From positions 19,529,201-19,593,200 of the forward strand of contig NC_092670.1 in NCBI RefSeq assembly GCF_964355755.1: DNA of 64,000 bases, given 5' to 3'. The notes under the pieces were generated by a model. That model saw only the letters and a program-made list of their open reading frames with translations. It ran no database searches and had not been told where the DNA came from. The position numbers were made by a program, and so were the translations under genes. Positions 29,615-41,800 of this stretch are shown here, in pieces. The first letter of the stretch is position 1; each line of letters starts with the position of its first letter. The DNA comes from Antedon mediterranea (lineage: Eukaryota > Echinodermata > Crinoidea > Comatulida > Antedonidae).

Positions 29615-32600
29615 ATGGAAAAACTGGAAGGATACGAGTTCTGGAAGACGACCTTGAAAGAAGCAAAGCTGGTAGTAGCCCCAATGGTTGATCAAAGTGA
29701 GCTGGCTTGGCGATTGTTAAGCCGGAGGCACGGTGCTCAACTATGCTACACCCCAATGTTTCATGCCTCGGTCTTTGTAAGAGATGCTCATTACCGACGT
29801 GAAAATCTTGTTACCTGCCCAGAAGACAGACCTCTAATAGTACAGGTAGAGATATATACACATATGATCTTGATTTGTCTATTGGATGGATCTAAAGTAT
29901 AGGAAAAGTTTACTGAGAAGTCTATTTCGTGCCTACTGTAGCTTACCTGGATAAACCAACATAGACCTGTTCTGGAGAAGAAACATAACTTAAAAATTAA
30001 CAACAACTTCAAAACAGCTTTAATATGGGTGACCCTACATATACCTCAACATTTCTTTTTGAGACATTAACAATTTTGGTAGATTAACCTGCACTTAATG
30101 TACAGTATATAATTTTCTATTCCATAGTTTTGTGCAAATGACCCAGAAACCTTTGTGAAAGCAGCAAAATTAGCAGAACCATATTGTGATGCCATTGACC
30201 TAAACCTAGGATGCCCTCAGTCAATAGCAAAACGAGGTAAGGTCCTCAATACAGCATACTGTAGGCTCAGCACCAAATAACATTATATTATATCAAAAGC
30301 TCCTCTTCATTGTTTTCCCTATCAATGCATTCACTAAAGCTCTGTCTACACTATCAAACTAGTTTGAGCAAAAAAAGTGTAATGTGCCCAAATGTGGTAG
30401 TGATATGATGTCATTGTGTCCATGGGCACATCACATTTTTTGTCACATAAAGTTTGATAGTGTAAACAGAGCTTAAACCTTCTTTATAACTACAACTACC
30501 AACATTTATTTATACTTCAATTTCCTGTAGGCCACTATGGAGCGTTCTTACAAGAAGATTGGGATCTTATATCAAAAATGAGTAAGTATGAACAGGTTAT
30601 AATAGATGAAAATGGCAAGATCAGTTCAGGTTATAAGATGTTATGTTTACAGGCATAGGAAGTTAAGTTATCAAAATATATTAATGGCCCATTGTGACCA
30701 CTGAGGTTGCTATTTAACCTTCCTCCTTAGCACCCAACACTAAACAGTCCCTATAATGTAGTAAAATAGGAACTGTTGATATTATATATTCAATACCCTT
30801 CGTTGTCATTAGACATAACATGCTCCACTATTTTGTGCCATTTATTCTGAAACATGTTGATACCTTGTTATAATGTCATAATTATAAACTAAAATTCAAT
30901 TTTGAGCACATCATTTAGTTTTGTAATCATTGATTTATTAGTTCAGTTAGCCCACAAGGAATTAAGTGTGCCAATTACAACCAAGATCAGAATTTTTGAG
31001 GAACAGACAAAGACAGTTGAGTATGCAAAAATGCTTGTGAAAGCTGGTTGCCAGCTTCTGACTGTACATGGTAGAACAAGAGAGATGAAGGGACCCACGA
31101 CTGGAGTGGCAGATTGGAACAGCATCAAGAAAGTCAAGTGAGTTATAATATTTAGGATGAAAATATGAAAATATAAATGCAAAGGAGAGCCCTAACCATT
31201 ACCCTATCAGACACCCTTTTTTTTTTTATTGATTATGAATGCATTTCTTAATTACTTTACTTGGCAATATAGAAGTAGAGTAATAATAATAATTGCTTTG
31301 TTTGTTTGTTAGCAGGATAGTGCCTACAATTTTGTTATTCTGAATTTTTCGGTGTAAATACATAGGATACAGAATATGACTAAATGAAATTCAAGAAAAT
31401 TGGTTCATTTATAACTTCCCAAATAAAAAAAAAAATAAAAATTTGTATTCTTTTAACATGGACCAAAATATAGACATGCGCTCTCTGTGGCAATATTTTT
31501 ATTTTTTTATTCACTCACTTTCCGAGTGCTTTAATTTTTATTTTTAGGGAGGCTATATCTATACCTGTTTTCTCAAATGGCAATCTTCAATATTACGCTG
31601 ATGTTCAGAGATGTCTGGATGAAACTGGAGTAGACGGAGTCATGTCAGCTGGTAATTGATAATTTTAAGCTTCTTATGCTTATTCTATTCAGGAATAAGT
31701 TTGATGTACTCTATATCTTTTCATTGTTTTAACTATACCAAACAAAGGGAATTTCCATTTTAAATGGCAAATAATTTCTTGGATCTTATTTGTCACAATT
31801 TCACTGTATTAACTTTTTTTCTTTAGAGGGCAATCTGTACAATCCTTCAATATTCGAAGATAAAGACCCCCCAGCTTCGTGGGAAATGTCAGATGAATAC
31901 TTATCTATTGTTGAAAAATACCCTTGTTCTTTGTCTTTTGTCCGAGGTCATCTTTTTAAACTGTGGCATAAAAGGTAATTTTTTATATAGTTCACATCAT
32001 TTTCTTATTTCATAACAAATGGGACTTGGGAACTAGTTACATTATGTTAATTCATTGTGTGCATATGGAGACATTGGTGTTCTTTATACCCACTCTGTTC
32101 TTTGACACAAAATGTGTATGTCATAGGTCATCACAAATCAAAAGCTCCCTGGGAGTTAGGTCATTGCAGTACAAAGCTCCCTGAGATTTAATCATATTAA
32201 TTTGTTCCTTTTACTAATTAAGGTTTTCTTTCTTTCAGTCTTGAGGTTCATTGCGACTTAAGAATCCTGATGGCCAGAGCTAAAAGTATTGCAGCTTTGA
32301 CTGAGGTTTGTCAAGAGTTAAAAGAAAGGGGACTTAAAGATAAAAAATTAATGGAAGAATGTGGAAAAAGAGAAAAAGTTCCATACTGGATCTGCCAGCC
32401 ATATATTAGACCAAGGTAAAGTAAGCGATTCTCCTCACTTACAGTAAGTTAGCATACATCGCACGCAATTTACTTCAACATATTTATACCTACAGTCCTG
32501 AAGTTACAGCAAAAAGAAAATTAGACAAAAACAGGAAGCGCCCACTTTTGACAGAATTAGATGGTCAAATTGATCTAACACTGTCCAGAAAGCAACAAAA

Positions 32601-33657
32601 ACGTCAAGTCAGACAACCACATAAGAATTTCAAGGAAAAAGGTAAGAACAAACTTTCTCGGGGGAGGGGGGTGGGGGCCGTGTGTAGTTTTACGACCGAT
32701 TTTCTAAGCACTTTGACTGTGACGTATAATTTATACATTTTATTCTCAAATTTCCACGTTATTGATGGATATGCTGGTTTTATTGATTTTTTTTTTCACT
32801 TCAGGAATGAAATTCTCTCCTTGTCTTGAATGTGGAAATCCAAAAGGTTTGAAATGTATATTTGATCTGTGTAAAGCCTGCTGTAAAAGGAAAGCACATA
32901 AAGCAATGGTTGACTGTGTAGGTAAGTATTTTGTGTGGTTAAGTTATTAAAAACTAATAGATATACCAATTTTGAGGTTTTAAGTTTGATATCTGTTTTC
33001 TCCTTTAGTAGTAGAGTGACCTCATTTATCATACTAATTTCTGCAACAAAATTCTTCTACTTTCCGTACCACATTCATCATGACATAAAACAATTAATTT
33101 TATTATTTCGGTCTTTTATATAACACTTTCAAAAGTGGATCACAGATATACCATACTGAATTATAGCAAAAACACAATAACATTCCAAAGAAAAAACTAA
33201 ACATTTACAAATAAATGTTTAAATAAAATGTAAAGAGAAGAAAGAAAATTATGGTATTTATTTGTTTGTTTACATTTGTTTTCTTTTTCCTGCAACATCG
33301 GTTATATATTTTTCTTTTACTGTTTTAGGGCATAATTTACTCTTCAAGACAAAAATGGAAAGACGACTAATATGGGAAGCTAATCAGAAACTGAAGACAG
33401 AACAAAAGGAAGATTGCAATGGAACAAACTGTGATACAGAAAAGGGCAGCAAAGATGAAACAGATGCACCTCAAGATCTTGGTGACAAAGGCGACAACAA
33501 CAAGGCAAAACTAAACTCTGAAACAAAACAAGATCTATGTGAAACACACGACACTAATTTAACAATGAAATCTGGAACACACGAAAATATCCAAAAAGAA
33601 GAAACTGTCAACAAAGAACCAATATTAGATCAAGAACTGAAGGCAAACAACAAATGA
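29615..33657 (+). CDS. DUS1L: tRNA-dihydrouridine synthase 1-like (DUS1L), complete, 10 coding exons
   Basis: Exons 29615-29845, 30128-30236, 30531-30581, 30942-31137, 31548-31651, 31827-31974, 32239-32415, 32496-32641, 32805-32921 and 33329-33657 join in frame to 535 residues. The FMN- and NADPH-dependent enzyme reduces uridine to dihydrouridine in the tRNA D loop. Visible are the entry [16 protein letters not shown], the catalytic cysteine C106 in [17 protein letters not shown]145 and R147, the flavin-binding VHGRT (172-176) and FSNGNLQ, and the C-terminal Cys-rich motif (CLECGNPKG, then CKACC). These match vertebrate DUS1L throughout. The tail after [12 protein letters not shown] is longer than the human one and is charged and low-complexity. 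The first exon begins after a TTTATTGTAG acceptor, so an upstream 5' untranslated exon exists. AATAAA at 33969 probably ends the message. Confidence 0.95.
30337..30474. mobile_element. Short MITE of the AAGCTCTGTCTACACTATC family, copy 4, in a DUS1L intron
   Basis: Complete palindromic copy between DUS1L exons 2 and 3. The ends are AAGCTCTGTCTACACTATCA and the inverse TTTGATAGTGTAAACAGAGC, with the GTGCCCAAATGTGG...GGGCACATCACA core. Confidence 0.85.
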
Positions 33658-34544
33658 CAGGGCATATAAATTTTTAAATTTTACTAGCTCACATGCCATT
33701 TTACAAGACCAAAAATATAAATTTTATATAGATGCTGGTATCAAATGTTTAACCTGAAATGGGTGCTAAATTTCACTTGGTTCGTGGAAATACTAAAAAA
33801 TCAAGCCCTGATTGAATATTTGTTTAATATAAGTTTAATTTCTGAGGATTTTTAATAATTGCAATTAAAAAACGCACATGTTTAGGTTTAATATTTAGCT
33901 ATGTCTAACTCTTGGTAAGGTCTGTGAGAACAAATCATGTTAGAATATTATAGTTTTATACTACAGCTAATAAATATATTAAAGTAAGGTTTTTATTATA
34001 CTGTATATGGAGTTTTTTTAAAGGTAAAGGTATTTATTGTCATCCTCAAATGTATTGTCCCCCTGAAAAATAATTAAAATAATATTTCATTTTAATGTAA
34101 CATAATAGTTATCTACTTTGACCAAATATTCGATTTAAAAAAAATGTATTTACCTGAAAAAATGTAATTTAAAGCAAAACAATTGTCAAATTAGAATTTT
34201 TAATTTTACCATTTATTTTGTCATTTTATAAGTGAAAACATGATTTTTTTTCCATTGAAGTGATTAACTTGATTAAAACTATAAAATAACATTCAAAGTC
34301 TGATTCAACTAATCTTCATTTTTCATGTTTTTGGGGGACAATACATCTTTAACTGGAAACTGAGGAAATTTCCGAAATGAAAATGTATAAATATTAACAA
34401 CATTTTCACACTAACAGAGAATTAAATGTACAGTATACAGTGTTCTCTTTAATTTATTGACATGATTACAACAAAGCTACTTCGAAGTAGTTATTAAATG
34501 ATCATGATTGCAACTATTATATAAATCTTTATTTGCAGTTACTG

Positions 34545-34755
34545 TTTGAATACATTTCATGTCTACTTCATACACACACACTGTCGTGGACAGACGTAAT
34601 GGTGCTGTAGTTGGCTGCTGATGACACCCTTAGGGGGAGCGGGCAGAAGAATACATTTCATGTCTACTTCATACACACACACTGTCGTGGACAGACGTAA
34701 TAGTGCCGTAGTTGGCTGCCGATGACACCCTTAGGGGGAGCGGGCAGAAGAATGT
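34545..34755 (+). repeat. SINE tail tandemly duplicated, unit about 102 bp
   Basis: GAATACATTTCATGTCTACT, then CTGTCGTGGACAGACGTAAT and CACCCTTAGGGGGAGCGGGC, occurs twice in tandem with only three or so differences. The same tail ends the tRNA-derived SINE at 39944-40260, so this is a dispersed SINE family. Confidence 0.75.
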
Positions 34756-35579
34756 TGTTGAAAAGGTGTAACATCTAAGTCCACAGCGCCTTTGATCACA
34801 TGTTGCTGGAATTGGCGTTTACAAATTCGTATATATTATTATTATTACCTACAAATAATGGTATACCGTGTTTATTTGGAAAAAAAAATATGTATGCAAT
34901 ATAAAAATATGTAAAAAGAAACCCCTCTACTGTACCACATAATGAGGTACAGATCCAAATAATTCACTTTGCAGCAACCTAAATGACCATTGAACCCAAA
35001 TCCACTGTTCATGAAAGTTCTTTTTTTTAGTATAAGAAACAAAAATATTATATTGCTTTCCAATACTTATTCTATATCCTTAACACAAGAAAATTAATAC
35101 TTTGATCTTTCTATAAATTAATATATATAAATCAAAAAGTAAACATAATCTTAAAATCTATATATACACAAAATTAAATTAAGGAATGTTTAAATTATAA
35201 CAATTTATATTACCATTGCAAAAAGGTATTTAAAGTTGTTTAAACATAATTTTAAAAAATTAAATTAATAAGTACATAAAATAAAATGAGGATGTGTAAT
35301 AGTATATATTTAGATAATTTGGTTTGTAATAGCATTTTAATTAATGCCATATTGTTACTATTTTCTGGTCTTTATGCTTTATACAGTTTGTTTGGACAGG
35401 AAAGTTTATTTTTCATAGTTAAATCATAATCATTGTTGTTACTTTGGGAGTACGGAACCTGAACTCTTGTTATAGTGATTAGGTTCACTTTTAGGTTCCT
35501 GCCTACTCCCTTAGTTTCTGTGTTTTGTTTGTTTGTAACTGGTTTTTGGCAATAAATAATAATAATAATAATAATATTA

Positions 35580-35715
35580 TGCGTATTCGACTGGGCTGTT
35601 TTTGGGCAGATAATCAGCAGGTCTAGCCCCTCAAACTGTTTTAAAGCAGATAATTAGCGGGTCCAGCCCCTCAAACTGTTTTGAGCAGATAATTAGCAGA
35701 TCTAGGTCCTCGCTG
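35580..35715. repeat. Three-unit tandem repeat, unit about 48 bp
   Basis: The words CTGTTTT, GCAGATAAT(C/T)AGC(A/G)GGTC and AGCCCCTCAAA recur in three successive degenerate units, followed by a fourth fragment TCTAGGTCCTCGCTG. Non-coding. Confidence 0.6.
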
Positions 35716-35881
35716 TTTATATGCAAGTAGCGGGCTCCGAGTGACCATTTAAATGAATACACCTAATGCCTAAGATGAGCTTTTGGAAGCCTTTGAAACT
35801 GCTATTGAAGTATAATATGTTGAGGAAGATGCTTTGAATCTAAAATAACAAAGATTACTACTAAAACACATTGGAATTTTT

Positions 35882-38800
35882 TCATATTGACTGCGTGGTG
35901 TGTTTTAGTGTAAATTTAACAAGACTTAATACAGTTATTTGTTCTTTTTCTGGTAATTTGACGCTGTTGTTAGCCTGGCCTACTGGGAAGAAAATTATTG
36001 TAGGATATGTAGAAACTGAAAACTGCCACGGAAGATCATTTGCATCACCATCAATTCTGAAATTGAATAATAATAATTAATAATAATCAATATGTAATGT
36101 TGTAATGTAATTTTGTTCATTTATATAGCGCCAAAGTGCTGAGAGAAAAAACATAAAGTTATTAGCAATTCTAAATTGATAATGCCTGCAGTATAATATA
36201 TTATAAATATTATAATGCCCGAGTACAATATCATAATTTGATTTGACTATATCGAGTTATTTTGGTAAAATCCCATGATCGATTTCTGTACTACTTTAAT
36301 ACCACAAAATTGCAGCTAATACTGTATATCCTCAGGTATAACCCCATCCCCTACTTTATGTATGATTTAACAGGCATATCCCTGGGCATAGTCCCAGTAT
36401 TGACTTTTGATCTGGATGTAGGCCTCTTTTTTTAGCCAGTTCAGAGGAGGTTTACGAGAAACGCTTACCAATAAATTTTTTTTCCTGAACCAGGCTTTCC
36501 CCGGGTTTAGTCGCATCCCTCAAATTCGGCCCAATTTCATGTTCTAGGCGGGTGGGATTATACCAGAGGATATACGGTAATAAATTTACTAAAAAAATAC
36601 TGAGAAGAATACAGTACATACCTTGATACAAGAACTTCATGAAGACCAACGTTTTGTAATAATTTAGCAAAACTTAGGTAAAGATGGAAAATTCTAAAAC
36701 ATAGTCCACACCAGGGTGCATAGTACAATAACATCACGTCCTAAGAAAAAGAGTACAACAGGAATTATTAAAACATATCTTACACCATAATTTGAGGGTT
36801 TTTATCACATTTTAAAATTTAAAAAAAAATTTCTAAACAAAATTTGTCCATCTTCTAATAAAACTTGAGATTATTGTTATTGAAACTAGTACTGTACTGT
36901 ACCAGTATAGTGTTATTTGTTAAATGTACCTCAGTACTTATCCTTAGAAATAATAAATATTTTTATAGCTCTGTCTACACTATAAACTAGTTTGACAAAA
37001 ATAGTACAGTAGTGATATGATGTCATCATGTCCATATATGGGTAAATCACATTTTTTGTCACATAAAATTTGATAGTGTAGACAGAGCTTAATAAATTTA
37101 TCATATAAAATAAAAATTACTTACTTGTGTATTGTTTAAAACTATTTGATGAAATGTTTCAGTTGTAACCTCCTGTATAAATACATTTGACGACACACCT
37201 TGATGCGGGACGCCTACGTCCGGCACTGCTGAACTTCTTAAGAACCGTTGTAGGTCGTCGTTGGTAAATTTTAAGATAAAATTTTGTAATGAATCCACAG
37301 ATAATGTTGTAGTTGGTTGCAGAACATGTTGCATTTCATACTAAGGAACAAACAATTGAAAATCTGTTTAGAAAAGACAAACTTATTAGCACTCCCTTTG
37401 GATTTTTTTTTATTAAAGTGACACTTGCACATTAGAAGAACAAGGGGTTTCTCTTGACATTATGGCCAACTCCTTTCCTTTCGCCTAAAATTTATAATTT
37501 AAATCTACGATACTTAGTATTGTATATTCAGGAATAGCCGCTCCATAGTCTCTTTGCTTTTCTTCTTTATATCTTATTCTTATTAACTAAAAATTATTTT
37601 TACTAACAAACATTACTATTTGTATGCCTAGTGTGTAAACATTATTGACATAATTTCATAAACATGTTAATGTCGTACAACTACTCGTAACATTTTTTTC
37701 TCAACTTTCTATCATCTAAAAGTCATAGTTAGTCATGCCTCGGGTCACATTCTAGGGTCACCGTACAGGTAGGCTACTACATTAGCACTTCTATGAATGG
37801 ATGACTAGCCGGTGACAATAACGCTAGTTGGTCATACCCAGTACCGTTTTTTATTTTACGATCATTCGGGGAAACCACCTCACGACGATTAATAGGGGTT
37901 CTACTGTATTTTAAAACCTGCATTTATGGTGCTCTAGTATTTAATATTCCAAACAAAGAATGGATTTGATAAGGAGTACATCTACATTGATATAAAGTCA
38001 AAATATTGGAAAATGAAATATTGTAATGCTACCTTGTATTAGTTAATATAAGTCGAATATTCCTAAAGCTCTGTCTTCACTATCAAACTAGTTTTACAAA
38101 AAAGGTGTGATGTGCCCAAATATGGTAGTGATATGCTTAAATATGGTAGTGATATGACATCATCATGTAAATTTATGGGCATATTTTTGGTCACATAAAG
38201 TTTGATAGTGTAGACAGAGCTTAATGATTCCCTGGCTGAGTCCCTAATCCAAATAATTGTTAAAGTTAAAATGTCAATACCTGTTTATCAATAATAACCG
38301 CTGATGTACTAATGTCATCTTTAGATTTTCTCAATCCTAGATGCTCTGCAATTGACCAGAACATATCTGAGCGAATGGCATAAAAATCTAGCGTTTTATT
38401 AGTCTTGCATCCAAGGCCCGTAAACTCGCTCCACCTATGTGCATCACTGTATGATTGTTTTCTATAAATATTATCTATAAATTTTTCTTTTGAATTTGGA
38501 TTAAATATAGCCTCTGTATTCATTCCACCATTACAACTGCAGGCGTGTATAGACTGTGAGTATCTATTTCGACCAATTAGATCAACCTTTTTGCAGCATA
38601 CTCTTATTTCACTGAATGGATTGTAGTTGTTCAGCCAATTTAAACACAAACTTGGTCCTGAGAAAATACGAGTTCCAAAAAACTCTAAAGATTTTGAAAA
38701 TATTGCAGAGTTGACTTTACAATTGTTTGTCTGAATTGCTTGATGTTGCGAGGAATGCTCACAAACTTCACACGTGTTATAGTGACTTAAATACTGTATT

Positions 38801-41800
38801 CTTTGGTTGTTGCTAAGCGTTGAACAACATTCAAGATCTAGTGAGCCATTGAGGTTTCTTTCCTCCAGCATTTTTTGCCGCTCTGAGTGGATCATCTGAA
38901 TTGCATCCCAAATGTTGGATGAGTTTTTACAATTCCAGTAATCTAATGCCACTGTCCTTAACTAAAGAAAAAAAACCCCTTTGTTAATATTTAATAATAC
39001 AGTATGTATACAAATGAAAACAAACTTGGAAACGTTGATCATTTTATGCTTGCTTGTATTTTAAATGTATTTTAAAGATGTATTGTCCCTTTGACTAATT
39101 CCAAAAAAATAAAAAATAACAGATTTCGAAGAAAGGTGGGTCATTTTGAAGTATCATAATAGTTATTAACTATCACCAAAAATTTTTCGAGAACAAAATA
39201 ATTTAACTGAAATACAGACGTTTTTTTGTTAAAAAAATAACTTTGACTTCCAGTCAAAGTTTTCAATCAAAACATATCTCATAATGAAACGCGCTTGTTT
39301 GGCTACTCTGTATGCATAGTCATAAAACTTCCTTATGATCTGTGTGAAAATACCTTCTTAACCGTGACGAGTTGTAAACAATCCTAATTTAGCATATGCA
39401 TAATGCGTACTCATGGTTTGAAATCTTTGTTTACTTTCGCTCGTGACGATTTTCCAGATGAAATGTAATCAAACTAATTTACCTGTTAATTACGTAAACT
39501 TGTTTTTGGCTCAAGTTTTCGACTTAAAGTGAATAACTTTAATATTACTTTGATATGGCCACTTAAAATTTAGAATATGTTGAACTTCATTTTTTTGTGT
39601 TTCAAGGGACAATACATCACTATGTATTTTATCTGTATTTTAAATGATGTGTTGTATTTTACAAAATTTTAACCTTGTTAACTAATTTTTATATTTTTAT
39701 GTGAATTTTTAACTTTGAACAAACAAAAATAATTTCAAACCATGTACATATTTGTGTTTGACCATGAATAGTGAATGAAATGAAACCTAAATATCCAAAG
39801 ACACTATACATATTCTTCATGCAAACCTGATTCTCTGTATTGTATCTCCACATATGGAATAATTTGTCCATAATTTGTCCAGTATAATTGCCAAATTCTG
39901 TAATACAGTATGACATACATTATATATGTACAACGAGTACAGTGAGTGAGTGTGGCCGAGCGGTTAAGACAGTGGAACCGAAATACATAGCCATAACATT
40001 GGCATGGGTTCGAGGCTCACTCGCTCCATGGTTCTGGTGGTAGAACGAGTCTTCTCGGATAAAAACTATAAACCGTAGGTCCAGTGTACATCTGGCTCAT
40101 GTGAACTTTAAAGAACCTAGTACATCTTTCGAGACAAGTAGGGGGTTACCCCGGTGTTCATTCATACACACACACTGTCATGGACAGACGTATTGGCGCC
40201 GTAGTTGGCTGCAGATGACACAATGGGACCCTTAGTGGAGCAGTAGCCTTCAACTATGAAGTTTGCTCCTTGAAATAGAAGAAAGAAGAAGAAAGCATCA
40301 CACGTGGCACCCACATTTGTTGAGACTGGGCTTAAAGCCTGTATGATACATCTTACACTGTATTACAGAATTTGTCTGGATACAGTACCGAGAATCTTCT
40401 ATTTTTTAATGGTACTTACTAAATGAAAATTATTGCCAAACATTGTTTCTTCTTGATGTGGTGTAAAAAATAATAGTGTTGGGCCTTTTGAAAATAGACT
40501 GGAGAAAATCAAACTTTTTCTGAGTGTTGGGACTAGCCACTTTACAGCCTTAAAGAGAGAAAAAATAAAATGATTATTATAAATCATAGAAATGCTTCTT
40601 AAAATTCAAATCTATGAAGGCTGAATCAAGAAACATTGCTGAATCATCCTTAAGCCGAATTGTCCCTAGTCCGAATAGTCCCTGGTCCGAGTTGTCCCTG
40701 GACCGAATTGTCCATGGGCGAATTGTCCATGGGGCAAATTGCTCCTGAGCCCAATCATCTAATGAGCCGAAATGTTCCTGAGCCGAATCATCCCTAGTTC
40801 AACTGTGAATAAATCATATCTACTGTACCTTTTGTTGATGTTTATATGCCCAAGATACTATCATCTTGCTATTATATGGTAAATGCCTTGGATAAACCTG
40901 GAAAAATGAATTCATATTTTTAATGATGTTACAGGCTACTCGATTGGTCTCTTTCACCTGTTAAACATTAAATAATATACCCCTATTATTTTGTTATTTT
41001 GTTTCTATTGCTTACATTATTAGGAGTTATTAAGTTAAAATCATATACTGTACATCTGAAACCTATTGGAGGTACACATTGGATATGATTTGGATTATCT
41101 TAACTATGTTCTACCAAGGAAATCTAACAACAGGATGCTGAGCTCCTGAGATCAAAGGGTTTACATCTGTGGTTGCAACACGATCAGTTCCACACCTCTT
41201 TACAGACATCGCGCGCGCCGCATAGAATATGCAGTAAAGTACTGTTGGTATTTATCGCAACCAGACATAAGATCAAAAGACTGTTACGAGTTCTTATCTT
41301 GGCAAGGCAAGCTCATTGTCCTATTGCTTTGGTTCTATGCACACTTAAAGACCCCTTCCCTGCAATTTTGGACGTTTTTTGGAAAATAATACATATATAT
41401 CATTTTAAAAACATTAAACCATGTCATTCCTTGTCTTAAATGTACGTTTTATGGTAAATTATGATAAAAAGTGAAAAACAATGCACTACCTAAGTAGCTC
41501 GCGGCGATCGACCTCTCGTGGACGGTCTTAGGCCTAGCCTAGCTAGGCTTAGTTTTGTAGGCCTAGCTGGTAAACATCGGTAACGTACGAACATCGTACG
41601 CTAGCTATATACCTAGCCTGACGTCGTATAGTTGCTGCATTAATTGTCTTTCTATTTTTGCCAGACTCCGTTGATACAAATTGGGGAAAACCCGGTATTT
41701 TCGCTGAAAAGTTAGGAGTCTTCCATTTGTTTTGGCCTCTCACGATCGATCGAAAAGTGGGCGAATTACAGGTGAAAAACAAAAATATCAATCCGCGCGC

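Larger units (their letters stand above)
33658..35881. other. Convergent intergenic space between DUS1L and TXNDC11
   Basis: It contains the DUS1L 3' UTR with AATAAA at 33969-33974 and, on the minus strand, the TXNDC11 3' UTR with a possible AATAAA at 35410-35405. Between them are AT-rich sequence, a tandem duplication of a SINE tail (34545-34755) and a three-unit repeat (35580-35715). No gene is seen. Confidence 0.6.

Noticed and set aside
35871-36080. 69-codon plus-strand frame
   Set aside because: Antisense shadow of the last TXNDC11 exon, which has homology on the minus strand.
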